NCBI RefSeq assembly: GCF_040066175.1
Contig: NZ_JBEAAM010000012.1
Location: 1-64,000, forward strand
Direction: 5' to 3'
Length of the DNA: 64,000 nucleotides
Source: Solimonas sp040066175
GTDB lineage: Bacteria > Pseudomonadota > Gammaproteobacteria > Nevskiales > Nevskiaceae
Positions 8,366 through 17,429 of this stretch are shown here, one piece after another. Both the position numbers and the translations under genes were made by a program. A model generated the notes under the pieces. That model was not told where the DNA came from and did no database searches. It saw only the letters and a list, made by a program, of their open reading frames with translations. How positions within the stretch are numbered: position 1 is the stretch's first letter; each line of letters starts with the position of its first letter.

Positions 8366-8860
8366 CTACGAAGCCGCCAGCGCCGGTTCGTCCTCGACCA
8401 GTTCCAGGCGGCTGATCAGCGCGTCGAGCAGGGCGCAGTAGCGCTCCGGCGCCTGCAGCAGCTCGTGGTAGCGCGCCAGTTCGCCAGCCAGACGCTTGTC
8501 ATGGCTGACGCGGCTGCCCAGGCGCGACGACAGCGTGCGCAGCACCTGCGGGTGCTCCTTTTCCAGTTCGGCGATCTCGGCGAGCGCAGGCGCGAGCAGG
8601 GACTTGCGCCGGTCGCGCACGCGCAGGCGCCGGTACAGCGTGCCCAGGTAACCGGCCGCAGCGCCGGCGATGACGCTGCCGATGCCGGCAACGAGGTTGT
8701 CCGGATCGATGACGTAGGGAACCAGGCCCGCGCCGACGCCGACCAGCGTGATCAGCGTGTCGGATTCGCGGAAATGCAGCGGGTCGGTCTCGTAGTAGGC
8801 CCGGGTCTGCGGCAGCCGTGCCTTGATGCGCAGTGCGAGGTGGTAGGGATGCATCGCCAT
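8366..8860 (-). CDS. conserved hypothetical protein with glycine-rich membrane helix
   Basis: About 164 residues, of unknown function. A hydrophobic segment near 30-67 (ITLVGVGAGLVPYV and AGIGSVIAGAAAGYLG) contains small-xxx-small glycine packing, followed by a basic stretch (YRRLRVRDRRK) and a helical C-terminal half rich in Glu, Arg and Leu. This suggests one or two membrane helices with a cytoplasmic helical tail. Starts at 8860 and 8854 (two ATGs, two codons apart) are both possible; neither has a strong ribosome-binding site. It ends at the shared terminator. Confidence 0.55.
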   Translation of the reverse strand: MAMHPYHLALRIKARLPQTRAYYETDPLHFRESDTLITLVGVGAGLVPYVIDPDNLVAGIGSVIAGAAAGYLGTLYRRLRVRDRRKSLLAPALAEIAELEKEHPQVLRTLSSRLGSRVSHDKRLAGELARYHELLQAPERYCALLDALISRLELVEDEPALAAS

Positions 8861-8989
8861 GTCGGGGGGTGCCTGTGAACTTGTGTTTGTGCCATGCCGG
8901 CGCGACCGCGGCGCCGTCATCCGCGCCAGCGCGCGCGGCCGGCCGACGGATGGATGCCGTGCCTCCGGCAACCCGCTGCCACGACCGCG

Positions 8990-11158
8990 CTACGGGCCGC
9001 CCGGCTCCGCAGCAGCATACACGCAGCACGGCGGATCGTAAGGCAGCTGGCGCCGCCCCAGCTCCGTCGCCGGCTGCGCCGCGTCGCTGGCGATCACGCC
9101 GACCGACGACACGGTGAACAGGTAGCGGCCGTTCGCATCGGCCATGAACACGCTGCGGCGCGGGTCGGCGGCGTAGATGTAGCAGGGCGCGAGGATGCCG
9201 CTGCCCGGCGGCGGGCAGTCGTAGGCCGGGTCGCTGTCGTCGATCAGCGACTGGTGATCGATCAGCGCCAGCTCGGTCAGCGGCGTGGCCGCGGCCGGAT
9301 CGACGCGCACGACCTGGAAGCCGGTGAAGCTGCCGGACTCGCTCCAGCGCTGCAGCGGCACCGACAGCGTACCCGGCACCGGCGCGTCCTCGCTGTCGGG
9401 GAAATAGCTGAACGCGTGCGGGTCGTATTCGGCGGCGCTGTAACTGTAGCCGTCGGCCGATCCCGAGGGTGTCAGCGTGGCGCCGATCTGGCTGATGTCG
9501 GTCAGATCGGCCACGTCGAACAGCTGCACCGCGAGATTGCCGGTGAGCGTGCCGTCGTCGGTGCCTTCGCGGCCGATGGTCAGGAGGTAGTCGTCGCCCA
9601 GCGGCAGGATGTAGCTGGAGAAGCCGGGCAGCTTGAGCTCGTCGGCCACCGCCGGATTGGCCGGATCGGACAGATCCAGCGCGAACAGCGGGTCGATCTG
9701 CCGGAACGTCACGACGAAGCCGCGCGGGCCGATGAAGCGCGAACTCTGGATGCGCTCGCCGGGCGCCAGATCGCGCAGCGCGCCGGTCTGGGCCATGGTG
9801 TCGTTGCTCTGCGCGTCGAGCACGGTGACGTGGTTGACCGGCTCGAAGCGATCGGCCTCCAGGCGCGTCTGCGTGCTGGCGACACGCAGGTGTCCGTCGT
9901 ACTCCGACAGCTGGTAGCTGTTGCTGACCGTGCCGTCCACCGTGCCGACGGCGCGATAGGCAGCCGCGCCGGTGGCGGACAGCGCCAGCCGGTAGATCGC
10001 GGTCTCCTCGGCCTGCGCCGGATCGAACCACCAGCCGAAGCTCGACTGCACCAGGTACAGGTTGGCGGTCGAGGCATAGACCAGGTAGGCGTTGTTGACG
10101 ATCGCGCTGGCGGCGGAGTTGCCACCGTCGGTGTCGAAGCTGTCGATCACCGCTAGGCCCAGCGCCGCGGTCACGTCGGGGTGCGCGATCGCGTCGCAGG
10201 CCAGCGCCTGGTCGAGCGGCGCCGCGCCGGCAAGCTGCACGCGCCGGTGCGGCAGGAACTCGGCGGCGCCGGCCGCGCTCACGCGCTGGCGGATGCGGGC
10301 ATTGATCTGCGACTTGATCTGCGCGGCCTGCGCGTCGTCGCCGCGTCCACGTGCGTCCTGGTACTGGCTGCGCAGCGTCGTCAGCTGGCTGTCGCTGCCG
10401 TCGTAGAACCAAGCCGGCGTCGGCACGTCGAACCGCGAGACGCGATGCACGCGCCGCTCGATGCGCCGCGTCTGCAGCGGCCAGCCATCGACGGACACGC
10501 GACCGACCTGCTGCGGCGCGGCCGGATCGGTGAGGTCGATGATCAGCGCGACCGCCTGACCGCGGCCGTCCGCATAGGTCGAGCCCAGCGCCACCAGGGT
10601 CTGCGCGGTCTCGTCGAGGAGCATGTCGCTGGCGTAGAAGGTGGCGTCGCCCGCGGCGAGGTCCAGCGTCACCAGCGGCCGCTGTTCGAGGCCGGCCGGC
10701 GGAAACGCCGCGAGGATGTGCAGCTGGCGGCCGGACAGGATGTACAAACGGCCGGCGGCATCGGCCTTGACGATGTCCGCTTCATCGACGCCGGCTTCCT
10801 GCGTGTTGGTGCCGGACACGCGGTCCGGACCGGCCGCCTCGCCGCCGGCACCGGGCGAGGCGCCGGGCGCGGGCGTTGCCGACGGCGGCGGCACGTTGTC
10901 CGCGGCATAGACGGGGCACGGCCCGTCGGCGAAGCAGTAGTAGCTCGTCAGGTACTGCTCGGTGAGCGCGTCGCCGGCGTAGGCGAGGAAGTCGCTGCAA
11001 TCGGCGGCGAAGGTCTTCAGCGCCAGCTTTTCCGTCGGCGTCCTGGTCGTCCCGGGGCCGGGCCCCGGCGTCGGCTGGGGACCGGAGGAACCGTGATGAC
11101 CGCCGCAGCCGCTCAGCAGCAGGCCGGCGGCGAGAACCAAGATCCCGGATCGACGCAT
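8990..11158 (-). CDS. secreted lipoprotein with C-terminal beta-propeller domain
   Basis: 722-residue protein resembling the large family of secreted proteins with a C-terminal beta-propeller (COG4880 type, function unknown). The start at 11158 gives lipobox LLSGC (C18), then a low-complexity Gly/Pro/Thr linker and repeated blades such as GRLYILSGRQLHIL, RGFVVTFRQIDPLFALDLSDP and RYLFTVSSVGVIAS. The motif NTQEAGVDEADIVKADAAG near residue 118 is the family signature. An open frame continues upstream into antisense of the kinase gene and was discarded. A TATGCT -10-like box lies about 30 bp before the start. Confidence 0.85.
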   Translation of the reverse strand: MRRSGILVLAAGLLLSGCGGHHGSSGPQPTPGPGPGTTRTPTEKLALKTFAADCSDFLAYAGDALTEQYLTSYYCFADGPCPVYAADNVPPPSATPAPGASPGAGGEAAGPDRVSGTNTQEAGVDEADIVKADAAGRLYILSGRQLHILAAFPPAGLEQRPLVTLDLAAGDATFYASDMLLDETAQTLVALGSTYADGRGQAVALIIDLTDPAAPQQVGRVSVDGWPLQTRRIERRVHRVSRFDVPTPAWFYDGSDSQLTTLRSQYQDARGRGDDAQAAQIKSQINARIRQRVSAAGAAEFLPHRRVQLAGAAPLDQALACDAIAHPDVTAALGLAVIDSFDTDGGNSAASAIVNNAYLVYASTANLYLVQSSFGWWFDPAQAEETAIYRLALSATGAAAYRAVGTVDGTVSNSYQLSEYDGHLRVASTQTRLEADRFEPVNHVTVLDAQSNDTMAQTGALRDLAPGERIQSSRFIGPRGFVVTFRQIDPLFALDLSDPANPAVADELKLPGFSSYILPLGDDYLLTIGREGTDDGTLTGNLAVQLFDVADLTDISQIGATLTPSGSADGYSYSAAEYDPHAFSYFPDSEDAPVPGTLSVPLQRWSESGSFTGFQVVRVDPAAATPLTELALIDHQSLIDDSDPAYDCPPPGSGILAPCYIYAADPRRSVFMADANGRYLFTVSSVGVIASDAAQPATELGRRQLPYDPPCCVYAAAEPGGP

Positions 11159-11231
11159 GGCCGTATCTCCGAGCGTGAGGGAACACAGCATAGCGCAAGG
11201 CCGGGCCGGCGCCATCCGCAGTTGCCGCAAT

Positions 11232-11591
11232 TCAGTCGATGACCGGCGCCGGCGAACGCATCTGCCAGCGGTATCGCGCGAGGTCGATGCGTGGCCCCTC
11301 GAATTGCACCCCTTCGGCTTGCAGCCGCCGGCGCTGCTGCCGCCCCGCATCGCTGCCGTCCGGCAGCGCGATGCGGCCCTGGGCGTTGACGACGCGGTGC
11401 CAGGGCAGGTCGAGATGGTCCGGCGCGTGCGCCAGCGCCTGGCCGGTGAGCCGCGGCCGCTTGGGAAAGCCAGCCGCGCTGGCGATCTGGCCATAGGTCG
11501 CCACCCGGCCGGGCGGAATCCGGCGCACGACCGCCCAGATGCGCGCGTAGGCTTCGGGCATCGGGGTTGCAGAAACGGAACGGTGCGGCAT
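11232..11591 (-). CDS. alkyltransferase-like protein (Atl, MGMT family)
   Basis: Up to 119 residues (109 if the ATG at 11561 is used). It matches the C-terminal DNA-binding domain of O6-alkylguanine-DNA alkyltransferase (IPPGRVATYGQIA, the winged-helix arginine-finger region). The alkyl-accepting cysteine of the PCHRV motif is replaced by tryptophan: PWHRVVNAQGRIALP. That makes it an Atl protein, which flips and flags O6-alkylguanine lesions for nucleotide excision repair rather than repairing them directly. Neighbouring transcription of the kinase diverges from it. Confidence 0.9.
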   Translation of the reverse strand: MPHRSVSATPMPEAYARIWAVVRRIPPGRVATYGQIASAAGFPKRPRLTGQALAHAPDHLDLPWHRVVNAQGRIALPDGSDAGRQQRRRLQAEGVQFEGPRIDLARYRWQMRSPAPVID

Positions 11592-11665
11592 GCCCGGAGC
11601 ATGCGCCGGCCGCGGCGCCGCGGCCAGCCGGGCCTGGGCGGGAGACGGCGCGCTATCCTGCGCGC

Positions 11666-13291
11666 ATGCACCCGCCGCAGGATCGTCCGCCCACGCTGAA
11701 CCGGCCGCCCACCCGCGCGGTCGCGAGCGGCGCGCTGCTGGTGCTGGCCCTGTTCCTGGCCGGCGCGGTGCTGGCCGGGCGCAGCTATGTCGATCTGCAC
11801 CGCCTGGTCGAGCGCGAACTGGAGCTGCGTTTCCTCTCGGGGCAGCTGCTGTACCTGCGCGAGCAGCTGAGCGCGTCGGCGCGGCTGGCCGCGGTGACCG
11901 GCGATGGCCAGTGGGAACAGCGCTACCGCGCCGTGTCTGCGCAGTTCGAAGCCGCGCTGCGGCGCACCGTGGCGATCGCACCGCCGCAGCCGATCGCGCA
12001 GTCGCCGGTCTGGCTGTCCGGCGCGGCGCTGGCGGCCGTCGAGGAACAGGCGTTCGCGGCCCGCCGCGATGGTCGGCCGGCGCAGGCGCTGGCGCTGCTC
12101 GAGGGCGCCGACTACGCCGCGCGCCAACGGGATTACGTCGATGCGCTGCAGCGCTTGGGCACGGAAGCCGTCGAACAGGCGCAGGCGCGGCTGCGCCAGC
12201 AGCGCCAGCTGGTGCTGATCGTCGCGGTCGTCGGGCTCGCGCTGCTGGCGGCGCTGGCCGCGGCCTGGAGCTGGATCTCCGGCCTCGTTCAGCAGTATCT
12301 GGCCGCGGTGCAGCGCGGCGAACTGGCGCTGGCGGAAAGCCATCGCGATCTGGAGAAGCGCGTGCAGGAGCGCACCGCCGAACTGTCGGCCCTCAACCGG
12401 CAGCTGCGCGCGGAGATGGAGCAGCGCACGAAGATGGAACTGGAGCTGCGCCAGGCGCAGAAACTCGAAGCGATGGGGCGGCTCGCCGCCGGGCTGGCGC
12501 ACGAGATCAACACGCCGGTGCAGTTCGTCGCCGACAGCTGCCACTATCTCGCCGACGGCACGGCGCAGGCACTGGCGCTGCTCGACCGTTACCGGCTCGC
12601 GCTCGAACAGGTCGAGACGGGCGCGGTCGGCGCCAGCGCGGCGCGCGCGGCGCTGGATGCCGAGCGGCGCCGCATCGCCGCCGACGAGCTGGCGGTCGAT
12701 CTGCCGCAGGCCGGCGCACGCGCGCTCGAGGGCCTCGAGCGCATCGCGCAGATCGTGCGCTCGATGAAGGAGTTCTCGCACCGCGGCAGCGGGCAGCGCA
12801 CGCCGGTCGATCTCAACCGCGCGATCGAGAACACGCTGACCATCGCACGCCACGAGTACCGCTATGTCGCCGACGTGCGCACCGAGTTCGGCGACTTGCC
12901 GCCGGTGCCCTGCTTCCCCGGCGAGCTGAACCAGGCGCTGCTGAACCTGATCGTCAACGCCGCGCACGCGATCGCCGACGCGGTGCGCGGCAGCGAGCGC
13001 CGCGGCTGCATCACCGTGCGCACGCGGCGCGCCGCCGGCCACGTCGAGATCGACGTCGCCGACGACGGCACCGGCATCCCGGACGAGATCCGCGAGCGCA
13101 TCTTCGAACCCTTCTTCACGACCAAGGAAATCGGCAAGGGCAGCGGCCAGGGGCTGGCGATCGCACGCGCGGTGATCGTGGACCAGCACGGTGGCCAGCT
13201 CATCGTCGATTCGACGCCCGGCCAGGGCACGACCTTCACGATCCGCCTGCCGCTGGAGCGGCCGGAAAGCCTGGAGACCGCTGCGCCATGA
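11666..13291 (+). CDS. membrane sensor histidine kinase
   Basis: 541 residues. Two membrane helices (about 16-38 and 182-204) flank a roughly 140-residue periplasmic, mostly helical sensor. A coiled coil (about 225-268) leads to the phospho-acceptor H-box GLAHEINTPVQFV (His near 279). The ATPase has the N box NLIVNAAHAI, G1 DVADDGTGIP, the F box EPFFTTKEIG and G2 GSGQGLAIA. The NTPVQF H-box variant is shared with kinases that pair with HD-GYP regulators. A TATCCT -10 seven bases before the ATG suggests a leaderless mRNA. Its stop overlaps the regulator start (ATGA). Confidence 0.92.
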   Translation: MHPPQDRPPTLNRPPTRAVASGALLVLALFLAGAVLAGRSYVDLHRLVERELELRFLSGQLLYLREQLSASARLAAVTGDGQWEQRYRAVSAQFEAALRRTVAIAPPQPIAQSPVWLSGAALAAVEEQAFAARRDGRPAQALALLEGADYAARQRDYVDALQRLGTEAVEQAQARLRQQRQLVLIVAVVGLALLAALAAAWSWISGLVQQYLAAVQRGELALAESHRDLEKRVQERTAELSALNRQLRAEMEQRTKMELELRQAQKLEAMGRLAAGLAHEINTPVQFVADSCHYLADGTAQALALLDRYRLALEQVETGAVGASAARAALDAERRRIAADELAVDLPQAGARALEGLERIAQIVRSMKEFSHRGSGQRTPVDLNRAIENTLTIARHEYRYVADVRTEFGDLPPVPCFPGELNQALLNLIVNAAHAIADAVRGSERRGCITVRTRRAAGHVEIDVADDGTGIPDEIRERIFEPFFTTKEIGKGSGQGLAIARAVIVDQHGGQLIVDSTPGQGTTFTIRLPLERPESLETAAP

Positions 13292-14496
13292 ACGACAACG
13301 AAGACGTCCGACCGACCGTCCTGTGCGTGGACGACGAACCGAACATCCTCGGCAGCCTGTCGCTGCTGCTCAAGCGCAGCTACACGGTGCTGACCGCGAC
13401 CTCCGGCGCCGCCGGCATCACGCTGATGCGCCAGCGCCCCGAGATCGACGTGGTCATCTCCGACATGCGCATGCCAGGCATGGACGGCGCGAAATTCCTG
13501 CACGCCGCGCGCTCGATCTCCGCGGACGCACCGCGCATCCTGCTGACCGGCCAGGCGGACCTCGATGCGGCGATCGCCGCGGTCAACGACGGCCAGATCT
13601 TCCGTTTCCTGATGAAACCCTGCCCGCCGGCGACCCTGCTCGGCGCGGTGGAGGCGGCGCTGCGCTACCGGCAGCTGGTGCAGGCCGAGCGCGTGCTACT
13701 GCAGCAGACCCTGACCGGCGCGGTGCAGGCGCTGGTCAACGTGCTGGCCATGCGCTACCCGTCGGCGTTCGGCGCCGCCGAGCGCGTCAAGCGCCGCGTC
13801 GCCCGGCTGGCGAAGACGATGGTGCCGGAACTCGCGTGGGCACTGGAGATCGCGGCGCTGCTGCGGCCCCTGGGCACGATCGCGCTGCCCGACGCGGTCG
13901 CCGACAAGCTGTACGACGGCTCGACGCTGGATGCGGTCGAGCAGGCGATGGTCGCGCGCACCGTGCCGCTGACGGATCAGCTGATCGCGCACATCCCGCG
14001 CCTGCAGACCGTGCGCGCGCTGCTCGCACTGGCCCAGGACCTGCCGGTGCCGGCCGGCTGCGAGCCCACCGATGCGGCGCGCGCGGACCACCTGCGCGCC
14101 GCGCAGATCCTGCGCGCCGCGGTGGACTTCGACCGCCTGCTGACCGAAGGTTTCTCGGCAACGGCGGCGCTGCACAAGATGCTCGCGCAGAAAGCCGTTT
14201 ACGGCCTGCCGGTGCTGGAAGCCCTCGACAAGACGCACGGCCGTGACGACAGCGTCGGCCTGATCCAGGAAGTGCTGCCGCACGCGCTGCGTCCCGGCAT
14301 GGTCATCGCTCGGGATGTGGTGCAGAACAATGGCGTGCTGCTGGTCGCGCGCGGCTACGAGGTGACGCCGGGCCTGGTCGAACGCATCCGCAACCTGCCG
14401 CCCGGTGCGCTGACGGCGCCGATCCAGGTCGAGGCCAGTCCGCGCGAGCGAAGCGCGACCGAGCTCCCTGCTCAAGACGGGACCGCCGACGGTTGA
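13288..14496 (+). CDS. response regulator with degenerate HD-GYP-like domain
   Basis: 402 residues, translationally coupled to the kinase by an ATGA overlap. The receiver domain (8-125) has acidic D15/D16, phospho-acceptor D59 in VVISDMRMPGMDG, and the lysine in FLMKPC near 109. The middle (about 150-300) aligns with an HD-GYP phosphodiesterase, but AALLHDIGKIGIPD of active enzymes reads AALLRPLGTIALPD here. The metal-binding His-Asp pair is lost and the domain should not hydrolyse cyclic di-GMP. The C-terminal block LRPGMVIARDV...LLVARGYEVT resembles the strand-rich module found with such regulators. Probably a binding or protein-interaction output. Confidence 0.85.
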   Translation: MNDNEDVRPTVLCVDDEPNILGSLSLLLKRSYTVLTATSGAAGITLMRQRPEIDVVISDMRMPGMDGAKFLHAARSISADAPRILLTGQADLDAAIAAVNDGQIFRFLMKPCPPATLLGAVEAALRYRQLVQAERVLLQQTLTGAVQALVNVLAMRYPSAFGAAERVKRRVARLAKTMVPELAWALEIAALLRPLGTIALPDAVADKLYDGSTLDAVEQAMVARTVPLTDQLIAHIPRLQTVRALLALAQDLPVPAGCEPTDAARADHLRAAQILRAAVDFDRLLTEGFSATAALHKMLAQKAVYGLPVLEALDKTHGRDDSVGLIQEVLPHALRPGMVIARDVVQNNGVLLVARGYEVTPGLVERIRNLPPGALTAPIQVEASPRERSATELPAQDGTADG

Positions 14497-14502
14497 GGTG
14501 CT

Positions 14503-14521
14503 GCCGGGCGCGAGGCCCGGC
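14503..14521. terminator. possible hairpin between convergent genes
   Basis: GCCGGGC, loop GCGAG, GCCCGGC follow the regulator stop by seven bases. The stem is perfect but no T tract follows, so termination strength is uncertain. It sits between the regulator and the convergent PhzF-family gene. Confidence 0.35.
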
Positions 14522-14611
14522 GCGACCTTCTACTTCCGCCCAACCCCCAACGATCTGCGCAGGCCAGCGGCGCGGCTTGCGAGCTGGCCGGAGTGTAAGC
14601 CGATCACGGAT

Positions 14612-15511
14612 TCAGATGAAGAGGGTACCGGACGCGACGCGCACGGCGTGGCCGCCGACACGGATCGCGGCGACCGCGCCGCCGGCACGCTCCGCGCAAA
14701 CGTGCAACTCGCTCGGCCGACCCATCTCCAGGCCCTGCCGGATCAGCCATTGCAGGCGACCTTCGGCCTGCGGCGACTCGCTGGCCAGCGCGCCCGCCAG
14801 CGCCGCGGCCGCGGAACCGGTGGCCGGATCCTCGGCCACGCCCAGTCCCGGCGCGAACATGCGCGCACGCAGTTCGCCTTCGTAGCCGCGCGCATAGACG
14901 TAGAGCTGCTGCGCCCACTGACCGGCCAGGTGCCGGTGCCAGGCGGCGCCATCGAGCGCGATCGACGCCAGCAGTTCGGGCGCGCGCAGCGGCACGAGCA
15001 CGAACGGCACGCCGCAGGAGACCGCGCGCACGCGCTCGCCGTCGCTGCCGAGATCGGCGCGCTGCAGGCCGAGGATCGCCGCCACGGCAGCCTCGTCCGG
15101 CGTCGGGCCGTATTCCGGCAGCTGCGCGGTCGTCAGCTCGGCATAGGGCGCCTGCCCCGCGCGCCGGCGCACGCCGACCGCCACCGGCCCGATGCCTTCT
15201 TCCAGCACGAAGCGCGCCTCTTCGTCACCGGCCTGCGGCGCGAGACCCAGCTCGGACAGCAGGCAGGCGGCGCCAACGGTCGGATGCCCCGCGAACGGCA
15301 GCTCGCGCGCCGGGGTGTAGATGCGCAGCTGCGCCGCCGCAGTGGCGGCACGGGGTGCGCGCACGAACACGGTTTCGGACAGATTGAACTCCCGCGCGAC
15401 GGCCAGCATCTGTGCCGGCGACAAGGCATCGGCCTGCAGCACGACGGCCAGCGGGTTGCCCGCATACGGCGTATCGGTGAACACGTCGAGGATGTGGTAG
15501 GGCAGGTTCAT
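14612..15511 (-). CDS. PhzF family isomerase/epimerase
   Basis: 299-residue protein of the phenazine biosynthesis PhzF (diaminopimelate-epimerase fold) family; the physiological substrate is unknown outside phenazine producers. It has the family marks GNPLAVV (18-24), the catalytic glutamate E46 in NLSETVFV, PFAGHPTVGAACLL near 72-86, and EDPATGSAAAALAG near 222. No phenazine genes are nearby, so a role in phenazine synthesis is unlikely; cytoplasmic metabolite isomerisation is a better guess. The ATG at 15511 begins MNLPYHILDVF. Confidence 0.9.
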   Translation of the reverse strand: MNLPYHILDVFTDTPYAGNPLAVVLQADALSPAQMLAVAREFNLSETVFVRAPRAATAAAQLRIYTPARELPFAGHPTVGAACLLSELGLAPQAGDEEARFVLEEGIGPVAVGVRRRAGQAPYAELTTAQLPEYGPTPDEAAVAAILGLQRADLGSDGERVRAVSCGVPFVLVPLRAPELLASIALDGAAWHRHLAGQWAQQLYVYARGYEGELRARMFAPGLGVAEDPATGSAAAALAGALASESPQAEGRLQWLIRQGLEMGRPSELHVCAERAGGAVAAIRVGGHAVRVASGTLFI

Positions 15512-15589
15512 GAGGAGTTTCCGCGCGGATCGGAGCGCCATTGTCCGATGGCAGCCCTGCGCTGCCCAGTCGGCGGGTTGCCATGCGGG

Positions 15590-15617
15590 TTGAGCTTGGC
15601 GCGCCGAGCGCTTACCT
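15590..15617 (+). promoter_or_regulatory. predicted promoter of cytochrome b561-yceI operon
   Basis: TTGAGC (15590-15595), 16-bp spacer, TTACCT (15612-15617), about 38 bp before the cytochrome start. Fair matches to the sigma-70 consensus, picked by eye. Confidence 0.4.
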
Positions 15618-15655
15618 TGCCAAGGTCCCGGTCTTGCTCCGCAACTCGCCCCTCG

Positions 15656-16237
15656 ATGCCGTTCGACATGCGCAACCGCGTCCAGCCCGAGGTCGAGCGC
15701 TATGGCGCTCCCGCGCAGCTGCTGCACTGGCTGACCGCACTGCTTGTGCTGGGCGTGTTCGCGGTCGGCTTCTACATGGTGGGCCTGAATGTCTCGCCGC
15801 TGCGCCTGCGCCTGTTCTCGTATCACAAGTGGATCGGCGTGACCGTGTTCGCGCTCGCGCTGCTGCGCCTGGCCTGGCGCCTGGTCGCGCCGCCGCCGGC
15901 ACTGCCGGCGACGATGCCGGCCTGGGAACGCCAGGCCGCCGCGATCGGCCACCGGCTGCTGTACCTGCTGGTGCTGGCGGTGCCGCTGTCCGGCTGGCTG
16001 ATGAGCTCGGCCAAGGGTTTCCAGACGGTGTACCTGGGCGTGCTGCCGATCCCGGACGCGCTCGCCAAAAACCCGCCGCTGGGCGCGGCGCTGGAAGCGG
16101 TGCACTGGGGATTGAACAAGATGCTGCTGGCGATGGTCTGTGTGCATATCGCCGCCGCGCTGAAGCATCAATTCATCGACCGCGACGGCGTCCTGCTGCG
16201 GATGCTGCCGCGGCGCCAACGCACCGGGTCCGCGTGA
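15656..16237 (+). CDS. cytochrome b561
   Basis: 193-residue inner-membrane di-haem cytochrome of the bacterial b561 (CybB) family, moving electrons from quinol. Four membrane helices lie near 22-44, 58-76, 100-120 and 152-172. The likely haem ligands are the histidines in QLLHWLTA, YHKWIGV, GHRLLYLL and CVHIAAALKHQF. The start at 15656 (MPFDMRNR) was chosen; the internal ATG at 15668 is also possible. Its stop overlaps the GTG of the first YceI gene (GTGA), an arrangement common in proteobacteria where cytochrome b561 and YceI are paired. Confidence 0.92.
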   Translation: MPFDMRNRVQPEVERYGAPAQLLHWLTALLVLGVFAVGFYMVGLNVSPLRLRLFSYHKWIGVTVFALALLRLAWRLVAPPPALPATMPAWERQAAAIGHRLLYLLVLAVPLSGWLMSSAKGFQTVYLGVLPIPDALAKNPPLGAALEAVHWGLNKMLLAMVCVHIAAALKHQFIDRDGVLLRMLPRRQRTGSA

Positions 16238-16794
16238 AGACCGTTCCGCTGCTCTGCCTGTGCCTGCTGTCCGCGCTGCCCCTGACCGCGCCGGCGGCGC
16301 CGCGCGCCGTGCTGCCGCAAGGCAGCGAGATCGCCTTCCGGGTCACGCAGATGGGCGTCGATGTCAGCGGCCGCTTCACGCGCTTCGATGCGCGCATCGA
16401 CTGGGTGGACGACGATCCCTCGCGCTCGTCGGCCGAGGTCACGGTGGACATCGGCAGCCTGAGCACCGGCGACGACGAGGCCGATGCGGTGGCGCTCGAC
16501 AAGCCGTGGCTGAACCGCGCGGCCTTTCCGCAGGCGCAGTTCCGCAGCACGTCCGTGCGCCGGCTCGACGCGACACGCTACGAGGCCAGCGGCACGCTGA
16601 CGATCCGCGGCCGTACGCGGCCGCTGAGCTTCGGCTTCAGCCTGCGGCCGCGCGACGGCGGCGGCGCGCTGCTGGAGGGCGAGTTCGCGGTGCTGCGTTC
16701 CGATTTCGGCATCGGCGGCGGCGAATGGAACGAGGGCGACCTCGTCGCCGATCGCGTGCCGGTGCGCGTGCGCCTGCTGCTGGCGCCGCCTTGA
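16234..16794 (+). CDS. YceI family periplasmic lipid-binding protein (first copy)
   Basis: 186 residues from a GTG start that overlaps the cytochrome stop. The signal peptide is 1-21 (APAAP), followed by a YceI lipocalin-like barrel that binds isoprenoid or quinone lipids in the periplasm. Family features include GSEIAFRVTQMGVDVSGRF near 30, the core motif near ALDKPWLNRAAFPQAQF, and TLTIRGRTRPLSF. It is divergent from the second copy downstream, so this is not a recent duplication. Co-transcribed with cytochrome b561, with which it may exchange a quinone-like ligand (inference). Confidence 0.9.
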   Translation: MKTVPLLCLCLLSALPLTAPAAPRAVLPQGSEIAFRVTQMGVDVSGRFTRFDARIDWVDDDPSRSSAEVTVDIGSLSTGDDEADAVALDKPWLNRAAFPQAQFRSTSVRRLDATRYEASGTLTIRGRTRPLSFGFSLRPRDGGGALLEGEFAVLRSDFGIGGGEWNEGDLVADRVPVRVRLLLAPP

Positions 16795-16829
16795 TCCTTT
16801 AATCCATCCACCATCCGGGGAGTCGTCGC

Positions 16830-17390
16830 ATGAAACGTGTTCTTGCAGTCCTGGCGCTGAGCATGAGCGGCCCGCTCGCGGCGGCCGACACCTACGTGAT
16901 CGATCCGGCGCACACGCTGCCGAGCTTCGAGGTCAGCCACTTCGGCTTCTCGACGACGCGCGGCGGCTTCACCCGCACCGAGGGCACGATCACGCTCGAC
17001 CTCAAGAAGAAGACCGGCGCGATCGACGTGCGCATCGACGCCGCCTCGCTGCAGACCGCGGTGCCCAAGCTCGACGCGCACCTGAAGAACCCCGATTTCT
17101 TCGACGTCGAGATGTATCCGGCGATCACCTTCAAGTCGAAGTCACTGAAGTTCGACGGCGACCGCCTCGTCGCCGTGACCGGCGACCTCGACATGCACGG
17201 CGTCAGCAAGCCGGTGACGCTGGAGGTCACGCACTTCCGCTGCGGCGAGCACCCGATCAAGAAGGTGCCGCACTGCGGCGCTGACGCGGTGGCGACGATC
17301 AAGCGCAGCGACTGGGGCATCACCACCTACTCGCCGGCGATCGGCGAGGACGTCACGCTCAAGATCCAGGTCGAGGCGAGCCGGCAGTAG
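16830..17390 (+). CDS. YceI family periplasmic protein (second copy)
   Basis: 186 residues starting MKRVLAVLALSMSGPLAAA, a signal peptide, then the canonical YceI opening DTYVIDPAHTLPSFEVSHFGFSTT. The motif KNPDFFDVEMYPAITFKS and the terminal DWGITTYSPAIGEDVTLKIQVEAS are typical of the E. coli YceI group. It has a GGGGAG ribosome-binding site eight bases before the ATG and follows the first copy by 35 bp, probably in the same operon. The two cysteines (FRCGEH and PHCGAD) could form a disulfide bond. Confidence 0.93.
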   Translation: MKRVLAVLALSMSGPLAAADTYVIDPAHTLPSFEVSHFGFSTTRGGFTRTEGTITLDLKKKTGAIDVRIDAASLQTAVPKLDAHLKNPDFFDVEMYPAITFKSKSLKFDGDRLVAVTGDLDMHGVSKPVTLEVTHFRCGEHPIKKVPHCGADAVATIKRSDWGITTYSPAIGEDVTLKIQVEASRQ

Positions 17391-17429
17391 CTGCGGCGCC
17401 GCCGGTCCTGCGGCGCACGCTGCCCGGCC

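Noticed and set aside
8990..13189. 1399-codon open frame on the minus strand
   Set aside because: Only 8990-11158 is a real gene, starting at a lipoprotein signal. The rest is antisense to the kinase gene and opens because of the high GC content.
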